The notes: generated from the sequence alone by a model not told the origin. A stretch of DNA of 64,000 nt from Ruegeria sp. Alg231-54 (GCF_900143525.1 NZ_FREZ01000005.1:124003-188002); one strand, 5' to 3'. Counted from the stretch's first letter, positions 17,008 to 25,940 are shown. Program-made: numbers and translations.

Positions 17008-17607
17008 ATGGCTTTTGAACTTCCTGATCTTCCTTATGCACATGACGCGCTGGCAGCCAAGGGTATGTCCGCGGAAACACTGGAATATCACCACGACCTG
17101 CACCACAAGGCCTATGTCGACAACGGCAACAAGCTGATCGCCGGCACCGAGTGGGACGGCAAGTCGCTGGAAGAGATCATCGTTGGCACCTACGACGCAA
17201 ATGCCGTCGCGCAAAACGGCATCTTCAACAACATCAGCCAATTGTGGAACCACAACCAGTTTTGGGAAATGATGGGCCCCGGCGGCAGCGCAATGCCCGG
17301 TGACCTGGAAAAAGCCCTGACCGAGAGCTTTGGCTCGGTTGACGAGTTCAAGTCGCAGTTCAGCGCTGCTGGTGCCGGTCAGTTCGGTTCGGGCTGGGCG
17401 TGGCTGGTCAAAAACGCAGACGGCTCGCTGGCCGTGACCAAGACCGAGAACGGCGTGAACCCGCTGTGCTTTGGTCAAACCGCGCTGCTGGGTTGCGACG
17501 TGTGGGAGCACTCCTACTACATCGATTTCCGCAACAAGCGTCCGGCTTACCTGTCGAACTTCCTCGACAATCTGGTGAACTGGGACAACGTTGCATCGCG
17601 GATGTGA
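17008..17607 (+). CDS. sodB: Superoxide dismutase, Fe/Mn type
   Basis: 199 residues, no signal peptide, so cytoplasmic. It dismutates superoxide to oxygen and hydrogen peroxide. The metal ligands are in LEYHHDLHHKAYV, LWNHNQFWEMM and the signature DVWEHSYYIDF. GAGQFGSGWAWLV and the Gln in the FGQTALLGCDVWEHSYY region point to the iron-type subgroup, but cambialistic use of manganese cannot be excluded. Single gene with its own terminator. Confidence 0.95.
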   Translation: MAFELPDLPYAHDALAAKGMSAETLEYHHDLHHKAYVDNGNKLIAGTEWDGKSLEEIIVGTYDANAVAQNGIFNNISQLWNHNQFWEMMGPGGSAMPGDLEKALTESFGSVDEFKSQFSAAGAGQFGSGWAWLVKNADGSLAVTKTENGVNPLCFGQTALLGCDVWEHSYYIDFRNKRPAYLSNFLDNLVNWDNVASRM

Positions 17608-17635
17608 CTAATAACCTAATAAGGGTTTTTCAAAG

Positions 17636-17668
17636 GCCTGCTGGCGGTGACGTTGGCAGGCTTTTCCT
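17636..17668 (+). terminator. Terminator of sodB
   Basis: GCCTGC (17636-17641) pairs with GCAGGC (17656-17661) across a 14-nt loop, followed by TTTTCCTT. A T-run at 17625-17629 just before it may help. Confidence 0.65.
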
Positions 17669-17739
17669 TATTTAGATGGTTGCTTCTGGGTGTTTGATCC
17701 GAAGGTTTGATGGTGCGATCCATTCGATGGAATCTTATG

Positions 17740-18022
17740 GGACAGATACGTCACGGCTGCGCCACGACAACGCATGTCATCCGCGCAACAATACAGCGAT
17801 CGCAAGCTTTGAATGCGGAGCTGAGCCGCGAACCTGGAATCAACGTGAAAACCGTTTCCAGACGGCGAAAGCGCCAAACGGTTGAGGACAGGACCAAAGG
17901 AGCCGAGATCGACTGTTCCAAGCAAAGATGAAGAGGCGGTGATCGTTGCCTTTTGGCGTCATACTTTGCTACCGCTTGATGACTGTTTATATGCTCTACA
18001 GCCCTCCATTCCTCGTCTTAGC
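17740..18022 (+). pseudogene. IS481-type transposase fragment, frameshifted and truncated
   Basis: The first frame reads MGQIRHGCATTTHVIRATIQ and continues through REPGINVKTVSRRRKR, the helix-turn-helix start of an IS481-family transposase. Near 17885 the homology jumps to another frame (TGPKEPRSTVPSKDEEAV, then FWRHTLLPLDDCLYALQPSI), consistent with a few-base deletion. Homology stops at about 18020, exactly where an acyltransferase remnant begins on the other strand. The DDE catalytic domain is absent. This is a dead remnant marking past insertion and deletion. The family is recognised from memory of the N-terminus. Confidence 0.8.
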
Positions 18023-18278
18023 CGACGACGACCAACGCAACGACAAAAACACAGGCAGGCCCGATCCGCCGGATGCGTTTTGTCGCATAGTGCATCACTT
18101 CTATGGAATCCTCGTCCGCAAATGCCTGTAGCAGTACTGCAGTAACAATGTAGCCGCCCAAAACGAAAAAGAGGTCAGCACCTGCCGATCCATTGAGCTT
18201 GAATACCTCCCTGAAACTGGTGTTAGCGGCACCTTCAGACATTCGACGTCCAGGGCGATAGCAACTGTGCACAGGCAA
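18018..18278 (-). pseudogene. Acyltransferase-3 (OafA-like) gene remnant
   Basis: The minus frame holds SAGADLFFVLGGYIVTAVLLQAF followed by a KRIRRIGPACVFVVALVVV stretch, the GVDxFFVLSGFLIT...RxRRxxPA pattern of the membrane acyltransferase-3 family that O-acetylates surface sugars. Only about 70 of the usual 350-650 residues remain, and the frame ends at the junction with the IS481 fragment. The sequence before the motif (toward 18278) no longer resembles the family. It indicates that a glycan-modification gene was lost here. Confidence 0.7.
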
Positions 18279-18367
18279 TCCAGCTAGGCGTTATCAGCCG
18301 GGTTGGCTACATAGGCTTCGGATAGTCGCCTTCGCGGACTCAATGGCTTTACCACCATGGCCGGCAA

Positions 18368-19420
18368 TCAGCTGTCAATCTGGAGTGTTTGCTGAATTTT
18401 AGGTTTGCGCAGTTTCCAGATTTTTGTGTCAATCATGTAGTGATGGAAGTTCACAATCTGATAGAGCACAATCGTCGCTGAGAGGCCCGCAAAAAACAGC
18501 CAATCAAGAGCCCGAAGCACGCCCCAGTAGACAATACCGGTGATTGCAAGACAGGTGAGCATGTAGAGCCACATCCGCCCGTTCTGCGAAATGTACGAAA
18601 GAAATTTCGCATTTGGGTCGACGCCATTACTGAACCGCTTGTTGTTGTACATCCAGACAAACAAGATGTACTGCGCATTGTGCCAGATGTTGATCATAAG
18701 CCAACCCAGCGTAATGTCACTTGTTGCCAAGTAACCAAGAAAGAAAATTGCAAAGTGGCTTAGCAAGTACATCGTGTGAACAGTAGCTAGTCGACCAAGT
18801 GCAGCTGCTCGCACACGGGCAAGCAGCCAGTATATCAGCAGTGCGATTGCGATATAGCCAAAAAGTTCAGAGATTTGAGACGTCACTGGAATGGACCAAA
18901 GCTCCATGCCGATAAATGTCTGATGTTGTTCAGCTGAGCGACTGACAATGCCGAACACTGGAATAGAATAAAATATCGCCTGATCTAACCAGCCATTTTC
19001 ATATATTGCATTGCGATCTTTCCCACGATAAGCGCGCGAAATACCCCAGCTTTGACGGGTGTAGTGCCACCATTGCCAATAAAAGTAGATGGTGACGATC
19101 GTCCAGAGCCCAAACGCCCAAACAATGCCGAGCGTGCCAACAATAACAATGGGCAACAGTCCGACCATCAGAAATTTGTGTTCCTGAAAGCTCTCCTTAT
19201 CGAAACATATGCGCGTAAAAGTCGATATCACATGGTGATAGCCCAAAACCCAAAGGTCGATCACAAGGATCGGATAAAACAAGCTTGGCTCCCAGAGGAT
19301 GACTAACCCGGTTAATAGCGACAGTGCGAGTAACCCGAAGATGAACCCAATATCGAATTGTGCGTTCCTAATCCACGGCAAGCTCTCGCTTTTGCGGTCT
19401 GCCTGAGTTGCAACGGTCAT
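18368..19420 (-). CDS. Uncharacterised polytopic membrane protein with paired histidines
   Basis: 350 residues, about eight membrane segments, no recognised family. Histidines sit at helix ends in repeated contexts: YHHV (61-64), WHYTRQ (118-123), WHNAQY (246-251) and HHYMID (326-331), the last followed by KIWKLRKP. Such motifs recall membrane di-metal or haem enzymes such as desaturases and hydroxylases, but the spacing fits none that I know, so function is open. The ATG at 19420 has a GAGGG site; a TTG two codons earlier is less likely. The gene is markedly AT-rich (20 of 60 bases G+C in 18961-19020) and is flanked by broken mobile elements, so it is probably acquired. It appears intact. 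Confidence 0.75.
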   Translation of the reverse strand: MTVATQADRKSESLPWIRNAQFDIGFIFGLLALSLLTGLVILWEPSLFYPILVIDLWVLGYHHVISTFTRICFDKESFQEHKFLMVGLLPIVIVGTLGIVWAFGLWTIVTIYFYWQWWHYTRQSWGISRAYRGKDRNAIYENGWLDQAIFYSIPVFGIVSRSAEQHQTFIGMELWSIPVTSQISELFGYIAIALLIYWLLARVRAAALGRLATVHTMYLLSHFAIFFLGYLATSDITLGWLMINIWHNAQYILFVWMYNNKRFSNGVDPNAKFLSYISQNGRMWLYMLTCLAITGIVYWGVLRALDWLFFAGLSATIVLYQIVNFHHYMIDTKIWKLRKPKIQQTLQIDS

Positions 19421-19753
19421 GCCCAAAACCCTCTAGCTTATCTTTCTTTTTCTCTAAGTGGCAAAAGATGATGGCAAGAATTGGACGCTTTGCGATATCA
19501 CGTACCAAGCCACGGTTGCATTGTGTTTGGGTAATACTTTTCAGGAAGACTGGGCATTGATGTTGCCATCTTGACCGTTCACCATGCCAAAAAATGCCAG
19601 ATGCCAGCCTGGAACTGCAACTGAACTCTGAACCAACCATTCTCACGCCCCATATTGAGCGCCGTGGTGTCGAATAAGGTAAGGTCCGGATCTGGATGGT
19701 CTATGCAGAATCCTTGATGTCAACGTTGAGCCAACTTGTTGAATGGCTATTCT
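19421..19753. other. Intergenic, no gene seen
   Basis: This 333-bp AT-rich stretch between the membrane-protein gene and the IS1182 element holds no convincing coding frame; the open frames cross it without family features or ribosome sites. It should contain the promoter of the membrane-protein gene, but I could not identify it with confidence. Confidence 0.5.
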
Positions 19754-21274
19754 GTTCGGATACTGTTGAAGAAGGCGATGTTTTGGCGTGCTTGATGTTG
19801 ATCAAAAAGCAGGCCAGCCGCGCTTCCCTTCACGCAGGCGCTGGTGATGGCCCCGATTTGGCCAGATTGCGTAGGTTTTGGGCGGTTCCTGCGAGTTGGG
19901 ACTGTTCTGTTGCACCTTTGGGGCCGCGAAGCAGCATCACCCGCAAGCCGATGTATCTTTTGAGGAGCGCAAATAGTATCTCGACCTTTCGTCGCTGGAT
20001 GAACGAGGTCATCTCGGCGTCTGTCTTGCGGATATCCCGGGCGACATCGCGTGCGGCTTCATGAACCGAGCGGAGCAAATTTCGCGCCGGTTGTGTTGGA
20101 CAGCACATCGGCTTCAAGGAGCATAGTTCGCAATCCAGTTTGGATCCGCGGTATTTGATAAACCCGTCTTTTCCCAGGTTCGCAACACGCGGCTTTGAGA
20201 ACTTCCTTCGGTACGTTTGAAGCGATTGGCCTCCTAGGCAAGAGTAGCTATCGGTCGCTGGATCATATGCAAAATCCTCACGAGAGAATGTTCCATCGGT
20301 TCGTTTGGATTTGTCGCAGACCGGAATGTAGGGTTCGATTTGACGATCTTCCAGCAGCTAGCCCAACATCTCGGCTGATCCATAGCCTGTATCACCCAAA
20401 AGCTTATCAGGTTTGATCCCAAATCGATCCTGTATCCGGTCAATCATGTCCCTTCCGGCTCGCGCTTCAGCGGGCCGCATTGGGGCCGTCGGTTCGACAT
20501 CCCAATGACCGCATTGTCCAAATCCACCAAGTAGTTGGTAGAATAGGCAAAGTATGGGCACTCCATCTGCTCCTGTCCAACGAGCAGCTGGATCGACCGA
20601 CGAGATGTATTTGTGGATTACCTTTGTCGCTGCTCCCAAAGCAACGTGATCGAGTGTCTCAGTATCTTCATCTACTGCGCGCGACGTCAGATCCGATGGC
20701 AAACCTTTTTTGCCATCAGTCCCACGCATCTGGTTCGCATTGGCCGGGATCAGACTAGCATCAACGTCAAAGCTGTGACCACCGACTAGGCCGTCATCCA
20801 TGCAGCGTTGTAAAACCGCATCGAACAGTTGCCGGAACAGGCCACTTTCACGGCAACGGTCGTGACGGTTCTTCGAGAAGGTAGAATAATCCGGCACTGG
20901 ATCGGCCAGGTCCAGCCTGCAATTCCAGCGGTAAGCCAGATTGACATTCACCTCTTGGCAAAGCCGTCGCACGGACCGGTTGCCCATGCAATAGCCAAGC
21001 AACAACATCCGGATCATCAACTCAGGATCAATCGAAGGGCGGCCATGCAAACTGTAAAACGGCGAAAGCAACGGACGTACATCTGATAAGTCAAGAAACC
21101 GATCAATCCCCCGTAACGGGTGGTCCTGCGGCACAAACGCTTCAATGAGATTCATAGAGCAGCGCGCCGTGCGCCATCTGCCTTGATCCCATCAATGCCG
21201 AACCCTCCACTTTCATTGCAAGTGAATCAGAGCAACAACAACCAATCAACGGACTTTTTTAACAGTATCCGGAC
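19754..21274 (-). mobile_element. IS1182-family insertion sequence, inactive
   Basis: About 1.52 kb bounded by imperfect inverted repeats: GTTCGGATACTGTTGAAGAA (19754-19773) at the left, and the complement of 21255-21274, which reads GTCCGGATACTGTTAAAAAA. Sixteen of 20 positions agree. It encloses one transposase gene on the minus strand. I could not see an obvious target duplication next to the repeats. The element is disabled by the lesions described for its transposase. Confidence 0.75.
19830..21192 (-). pseudogene. IS1182-family transposase broken by an amber codon and a frameshift
   Basis: The frame from 21155 encodes the family start (AFVPQDHPLRGIDRFLDLSD, RPSIDPELMIRMLLLGYC, HSFDVDASLIPANANQ with the first catalytic Asp, LLGDTGYGSAEMLG with the second). 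A TAG at 20358-20360 interrupts it, apparently in place of a Trp codon (TGG). The same frame then stays open to 19830 (176 codons) and carries the rest of the family, including RRKVEILFALLKR with the catalytic Glu. Upstream, an N-terminus HGALLYE in another frame (ATG at 21192) suggests a roughly 5-bp deletion near 21150. Without readthrough the catalytic DDE set is split, so it is inactive. Confidence 0.85.
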
Positions 21275-21449
21275 AAAGCTGACTTCTGAAAAAAAAGGCC
21301 ATTCGACGTTACCGGTGCTATCCTGCAACTCCGCCGCTGGAGAAAACCTGCCTATACGTCAACTTTCGAATTGAGACCTATTGTACGCCGTCCCGCAATA
21401 CCTAGCTAAAGTATGCGGAGGGAGAGAGCCGTAAACCACTAAGAAAACG

Positions 21450-21529
21450 GTCAGGCAACGCGCCGAATGACTTCGGTGCGTCTCGGGTAAGTTGTGCCTG
21501 ACGCATGAGGGATGGCCAAAAAACGCCAT
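21450..21529 (+). promoter_or_regulatory. Hairpin-rich leader upstream of the host-attachment gene
   Basis: Outer arms GTCAGGCAAC (21450-21459) and GTTGTGCCTGAC (21491-21502) pair strongly. Inside is a 9-bp hairpin CGCGCCGAA-TGAC-TTCGGTGCG (21459-21480). A third small hairpin ATGGC-CAAAAAAC-GCCAT (21512-21529) ends 15 nt before the start codon, just ahead of the AGGAGA ribosome site. This looks like a structured 5' untranslated region; no known riboswitch is recognised. Confidence 0.5.
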
Positions 21530-21543
21530 TACAGGAGAACACA

Positions 21544-21996
21544 ATGGTCGAACTTGCACAGGGAACATGGGTTGTCATCGCCGACGGGGAAAAGGCGCTG
21601 TTCATGGAGAATATCACCGACGCTGAAGATCCCAATCTGGTTGTCGTATCCGTAGAAGAAAGCGATGGACCAAGGACCAAGCCTTCGGACCGGGCCGGTC
21701 GTCGTTTTGACACGGCACCACATCAGAAATCGGCCGTGGAAGAGAGCAAATGGAAAACCCACGCGAAATCCCTGTTCGTGCAGGATGTCGCCAACCTGTT
21801 GAACCGTAAGGGTTTAAAAGGGGCCTATAAACGTCTGGTCCTGGTGGCCAGCCCGCACGTTCTGGGGTTGCTGCGTCGGCGGTTGCACAGCGAAGTGCTG
21901 GGAAAAGTGGTTGCCGAGGTGGATAAAACGCTGACCAATCACCCGCTGCATAAAGTTGAACAGGTGTTGCGCCAACGCCTTGCCCCTGCGACTTGA
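21544..21996 (+). CDS. Host-attachment-family protein
   Basis: 150 residues from the ATG at 21544, which follows AGGAGA by 6 bp. It matches the bacterial host-attachment family first named from Agrobacterium: TWVVIADGEKALFMEN at the start, then GRRFDTAPHQKSAVEESKWKTHAKSLFVQDVANLLN and LVLVASPHVLGLLRRRLHSEVLGKVVAEVDKTLTNHP. The fold is thought to be related to eRF1/baeRF domains, so a ribosome- or RNA-linked role is as likely as attachment. No signal peptide, so cytoplasmic. It stands alone behind a structured leader. Confidence 0.85.
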   Translation: MVELAQGTWVVIADGEKALFMENITDAEDPNLVVVSVEESDGPRTKPSDRAGRRFDTAPHQKSAVEESKWKTHAKSLFVQDVANLLNRKGLKGAYKRLVLVASPHVLGLLRRRLHSEVLGKVVAEVDKTLTNHPLHKVEQVLRQRLAPAT

Positions 21997-22011
21997 AATC
22001 GGCGAAAACAA

Positions 22012-22033
22012 ACGGGCGGTCCTGACCGCCCGT
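22012..22033. terminator. Bidirectional hairpin between convergent genes
   Basis: ACGGGCGGT and ACCGCCCGT form a perfect 9-bp stem with a CCTG loop. It lies between the convergent host-attachment and LOG genes; only a weak T-tract follows on either strand. Confidence 0.6.
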
Positions 22034-22045
22034 ATACCGGACAGC

Positions 22046-22597
22046 CTAAGTAAGAACTTTCCTGAGCTCTGACATTGCAGCCTCCGGCCCATCGACCCAT
22101 GTGATGAAATCCGACAACGATGCGTCTGCAAAGCCTTGGCCGATGACCTGTTGCAACAGCGCGTGCAGCGTATCCCAATAGCCATCCACATTCATGACCA
22201 GAATTGGCTTGTCGTGCAGGCCCAGTTGCCGCCAGGTGAGCGCCTCGAACAACTCATCCAGCGACCCCGGACCGCCGGGCAGGACAATAACCGCATCGGC
22301 GTTCATGATCATGACCTTCTTGCGCTCGTGCATCGTCTCGGTGACCACGAAACGGGTCAAATCCGTCTTGCCGACTTCGCGTTGCAGAAGGTGCACCGGG
22401 ATGACGCCAAACGTGTCACCACCGGCGGCTTGCGCGGCCCGCGCTACTTCACCCATTAGCCCCACATCCCCGGCCCCGTAGACCAGCCGCCAGCCTTCTT
22501 CGGCCAAAAGGGTTCCGAAGTGTTGCGCTGCGTCGGAATAGGCCGGATTCGCGCCATTTCGTGACCCGCAATACACACAGACAGATTTCTGAGACAT
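22046..22597 (-). CDS. LOG-family nucleotide phosphoribohydrolase
   Basis: 183 residues, Rossmann-type LOG/TIGR00730 protein. The N-terminus SVCVYCGSRNGANPAYSDAA, the loop GLMGEVARAAQAAGGDTFGVIP, MHERKKVMIMNADAVIVLPGGPGSLDELFEAL and LTWRQLGLHDKPI are all diagnostic; PGGxGSxxE carries the catalytic Glu. Enzymes of this family cleave cytokinin riboside monophosphates or other nucleoside 5'-monophosphates to base and ribose phosphate. In bacteria without plants the natural substrate is unclear (AMP or modified nucleotides). It is cytoplasmic and monocistronic. Confidence 0.9.
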   Translation of the reverse strand: MSQKSVCVYCGSRNGANPAYSDAAQHFGTLLAEEGWRLVYGAGDVGLMGEVARAAQAAGGDTFGVIPVHLLQREVGKTDLTRFVVTETMHERKKVMIMNADAVIVLPGGPGSLDELFEALTWRQLGLHDKPILVMNVDGYWDTLHALLQQVIGQGFADASLSDFITWVDGPEAAMSELRKVLT

Positions 22598-22723
22598 GGG
22601 ATGGCTTCTCCGGGCTTGTATATGGTGTTTTGACCCGTGATAGCGGGATTGATAGATTGGCTCAACCGTTAGGCAGAATGTGTTTTACTCAAAGCACTTG
22701 CGCTGCGGAGCGAAAGGAAAAGA

Positions 22724-24061
22724 ATGAACTCCAAGTCGGGAAGCGAAAGCTCCGGTACTTTCATCTGGGGGGTGATTGCCGGCATCGTTGCATTGGTCGG
22801 GGCGGGCGGGTTGTACCTGTCCGGCGTCTTCGGGACGGGTCCTCAGGAAGCTTCACCGCAGCAAGACACCGCCGTCCAAACCACGGAAGAGGCCAGTTCG
22901 GTTTCCACCACGTCCGAGGATCAGAGCACGGCAATTGAGGAACCGGAAACCGCTGATACGTCTGATTCCGCGACCGCACCAGCGACGGAAACGGCTGAGG
23001 CCGACCCGGGTGTCGCGCCACCGACTCTGGACCAGATCTTTGTTGAGCCGGACGGCAATACTGTTCTTTCCGGCAATGCAGAGCCAGGCACGGATGTTCG
23101 TGTCTTGCTGGATGGTGAGCAAGTGCACAGCTTTACCGTCGATAACACCGGTCAGTTTGCCGAGTTCCTTTCGATCCCATTCTCAGACGATGCACGCGGG
23201 CTTACCTTGGAAACTGCGGGCCAGGATCAACCCGTTCGTTCGGACGACTATTTGATTGCAGCCTTGCCTGAACCTGAACCTGAACCTGAGCCTGAACCGA
23301 CAACCGAGCAGATCGCCGCCGCAGAAACGGGTGACGCCGCGCCCTCCGGCGACGAAACTGCAGGGGCGCAAGACACATCCTCGTCAGAGCCAACAGATGA
23401 AGCGACGACCGGGGATGTCGAAACGGCGGATGCGCCTGCGGAACCGTCTGCGGATCAACCCCAGGAGACGGCACAAGAAGCCACTGAAGAAGGCGATGAA
23501 AATCAACAAGTTGCCATCCTGCGTTCCGGCGAGGACGGGGTTGAACTGGTTCAGTCTCCAACTGCCGAACCCAACGCTGCGGACGAGGTGGCTTTGGACA
23601 CGATCGGCTATTCCGACGTTGGCGACGTAGAGCTTACCGGCCGGGTCCCGGACGGGTCTGCGGTTCGACTGTATCTGGACAACCAGCTTGTCGATGATCT
23701 GTCACCGGTTGATGATGGTAAATGGCGCAGCGAACTCGAGGGAATTGATCCCGGTATATATACATTGCGCGTCGATGAAATCGCCTCGGATGGTACAGTG
23801 GTCAGCCGCCTGGAAACCCCGTTCAAGCGCGAACCGCTAGAGGTGCTGCGCGCGGCAGAGGCCAGCGATGAGCCCGAGGGCGAAACAGTTACGCCCCCAA
23901 TCCGGGCGGTGACCGTGCAGGAAGGCGACACGCTTTGGGCTATTTCGCGCGACCGGTTCGGTGATGGTATCCTGTACGTGAAACTGTTCGAGGCCAACCG
24001 CGGCGCGATCCGCGATCCTGACCTGATTTATCCGGGCCAGATCTTTACTATCCCGGAATGA
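22724..24061 (+). CDS. Membrane-anchored acidic LysM-domain protein
   Basis: 445 residues. A single membrane helix near the N-terminus (FIWGVIAGIVALVGAGGLYL) is followed by a long acidic, low-complexity periplasmic region, a Pro-Glu tandem repeat near residue 185, two Ig-like or carbohydrate-binding-like modules (TLDQIFVEPDGNTVLSGNAEPG; DVELTGRVPDGSAVRLYLDN) and a C-terminal LysM domain, TVQEGDTLWAISRDRFGDG, which binds peptidoglycan. It may link the inner membrane to the wall. The ATG has a GGAAAAGA site. Related LysM proteins occur across Rhodobacterales without an assigned function. The next gene, an ABC exporter, follows after 61 bp. Confidence 0.8.
   Translation: MNSKSGSESSGTFIWGVIAGIVALVGAGGLYLSGVFGTGPQEASPQQDTAVQTTEEASSVSTTSEDQSTAIEEPETADTSDSATAPATETAEADPGVAPPTLDQIFVEPDGNTVLSGNAEPGTDVRVLLDGEQVHSFTVDNTGQFAEFLSIPFSDDARGLTLETAGQDQPVRSDDYLIAALPEPEPEPEPEPTTEQIAAAETGDAAPSGDETAGAQDTSSSEPTDEATTGDVETADAPAEPSADQPQETAQEATEEGDENQQVAILRSGEDGVELVQSPTAEPNAADEVALDTIGYSDVGDVELTGRVPDGSAVRLYLDNQLVDDLSPVDDGKWRSELEGIDPGIYTLRVDEIASDGTVVSRLETPFKREPLEVLRAAEASDEPEGETVTPPIRAVTVQEGDTLWAISRDRFGDGILYVKLFEANRGAIRDPDLIYPGQIFTIPE
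23267..23296 (+). repeat. Five tandem CCTGAA hexamers in the LysM gene
   Basis: Five 6-bp units (the fourth is CCTGAG) encode the Pro-Glu run of the LysM protein. Copy number changes keep the reading frame, so length polymorphism between strains is likely. Confidence 0.85.
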
Positions 24062-24122
24062 ACTATTGCTGCTGGCCCTTGGTGGGCCAGCGGTCTATCT
24101 CTGACCGCAGATCAGGTACGTG

Positions 24123-25940
24123 ATGAGACGAGCAGCGCCAATGACCTCAGCCGATACGCCCACGCCCGACGACCGCCGCTCCGGCTGGCGCACGATCCGG
24201 AAGGTTGCGCCTTATATGTGGCCCGAGGACGAGCCTTGGGTAAAACGTCGCGTCGTTCTGGCCATGGGTATGCTGGTGCTGGCCAAGCTGATCGCCGTCT
24301 ATACCCCTATCCTTTATAAGGGCGCTGTCGATGGGCTGGCGGGCGAGGGTGTTCCGCCACTGGCCTTGGGCGCTGTTGGCCTGACCGTGGCGTATGGCGT
24401 CGCACGCATGATGACAGTTGGTTTCCAGCAGTTACGCGATGCGGCCTTTGCCCCGGTAGGGCAGCGGGCCTTGCGCGCACTGGCATTGGAGACCTTCCAG
24501 CACATCCACCAGCTATCCATGCGTTACCACGTAACGCGCCGCACCGGGGGGTTGAGCCGGATCATCGAGCGCGGGGTGAAAGGCGTGGAATTCCTGCTGC
24601 GCTTTTTGCTGTTTTCCATCGGTCCGTTGATCCTGGAACTGCTGCTGGTCGCGATCATTCTGATGTGGCTGTTCGACGTCTGGTATCTGGTTGTCGTTGC
24701 TGTCACCATCGCGCTGTACATCTGGTTCACCTTTGCGGTGACCGAATGGCGGGTGAAACTGCGCCGCGAAATGAACGATCAGGATACCGAGGCCAACCAA
24801 CGCGCCATCGACAGCCTGCTGAATTTCGAAACCGTCAAGTATTTCAATGCTGAATCGCGCGAGGCGGCACGGTACGACGTGTCGATGAAGGCCTATGCGG
24901 GGGCAGCGCTTAAGACGGCGTATTCGCTGGCCTTCCTGAATTTTGGTCAGTCCCTTCTGATCACCTGTGGACTGATCGGCGTGATGGTCCTGGCGGCCAT
25001 GGGGGTGCAGCAGGGTACGCTGACCGTCGGCGATTTCGTCATGGTCAACGCCTATATGATCCAGATCACCGTGCCGCTGAACTTTCTAGGCACCGTCTAC
25101 CGGGAAATTCGCCAATCGCTGGTGGATATGGGGCAGATGTTCGACCTGTTGGAACAACCGACCGAGGTGCAGGACAAGCCCGGCGCGCCAGATCTGGTGG
25201 TCAGTGGTGGTGAGGTGACATTGGACAATGTGCGCTTTGGCTATGATGCGGACCGCGAGATCCTTAAAGGTGTATCGCTGACGGTACCTGCTGGCCAGAC
25301 TGTTGCAATTGTCGGTGCCACAGGTTCGGGTAAGTCAACGATAGGCCGCTTGCTGTTCCGGTTCTACGATGTCACCGGGGGCGCATTGAAGATCGACGGG
25401 CAGGACGTGCGCGACGTGACCCTGAACAGCCTGCATGCAGCCATCGGCGTCGTGCCGCAGGACACGGTGCTGTTCAATGATACCATCCGGTACAACATCG
25501 CCTATGGCCGGGATGGGGCCACTCAGGAAGATGTCGAAACTGCCGCGAAAGCTGCGCAGATCCACGACTTTATCGTGACCTTGCCCGAAGGCTATGACAC
25601 CAAGGTTGGAGAGCGGGGCCTGAAGCTGTCGGGTGGTGAGAAACAACGGGTGGGCATTGCGCGCACCCTTCTGAAGAACCCGCCGATCCTACTGTTGGAC
25701 GAGGCGACCTCGGCGCTGGATACGGACACCGAACAGGACATCAAGGACGCATTGGCGCGGGCTGGTGAGGGACGGACCGTGCTGACGATCGCGCACCGCC
25801 TTAGCACGATTGCCGAAGCGGACCGCATTGTCGTTCTGGAACGCGGTGAAATCCTTGAACAAGGCACCCATGACCAGCTTTTGCAGCGCGAGGGCCGTTA
25901 CGCGCAGCTCTGGAGTCGTCAGCAAGCGGACGCCGCCTGA
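24123..25940 (+). CDS. Atm1/ABCB7-type ABC transporter, fused permease and ATPase
   Basis: 605 residues: a six-helix membrane domain (about 40-330) and one nucleotide-binding domain. Seen: Walker A GATGSGKST, signature LSGGEKQR, Walker B ILLLDEATSALD, and the switch His in TIAHRLSTI. MRYHVTRRTGGLSRIIERG and NFETVKYFNAE are typical of the Atm1/HMT1 branch, which exports glutathione-bound sulfur species or heavy-metal conjugates. It works as a homodimer in the inner membrane. The start is uncertain (GTG 24120, ATG 24123 or ATG 24141) because no clear ribosome site is present. Confidence 0.92.
   Translation: MRRAAPMTSADTPTPDDRRSGWRTIRKVAPYMWPEDEPWVKRRVVLAMGMLVLAKLIAVYTPILYKGAVDGLAGEGVPPLALGAVGLTVAYGVARMMTVGFQQLRDAAFAPVGQRALRALALETFQHIHQLSMRYHVTRRTGGLSRIIERGVKGVEFLLRFLLFSIGPLILELLLVAIILMWLFDVWYLVVVAVTIALYIWFTFAVTEWRVKLRREMNDQDTEANQRAIDSLLNFETVKYFNAESREAARYDVSMKAYAGAALKTAYSLAFLNFGQSLLITCGLIGVMVLAAMGVQQGTLTVGDFVMVNAYMIQITVPLNFLGTVYREIRQSLVDMGQMFDLLEQPTEVQDKPGAPDLVVSGGEVTLDNVRFGYDADREILKGVSLTVPAGQTVAIVGATGSGKSTIGRLLFRFYDVTGGALKIDGQDVRDVTLNSLHAAIGVVPQDTVLFNDTIRYNIAYGRDGATQEDVETAAKAAQIHDFIVTLPEGYDTKVGERGLKLSGGEKQRVGIARTLLKNPPILLLDEATSALDTDTEQDIKDALARAGEGRTVLTIAHRLSTIAEADRIVVLERGEILEQGTHDQLLQREGRYAQLWSRQQADAA

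Noticed and set aside
17636..21274. Possible genomic island bounded by a tRNA or integrase
   Set aside because: No tRNA, integrase or attachment repeats were seen; the block is only a cluster of IS remnants around one AT-rich gene.
23267..23296. Tandem hexamers considered as a CRISPR or regulatory repeat
   Set aside because: The units encode a Pro-Glu run in a LysM protein and have no spacers.
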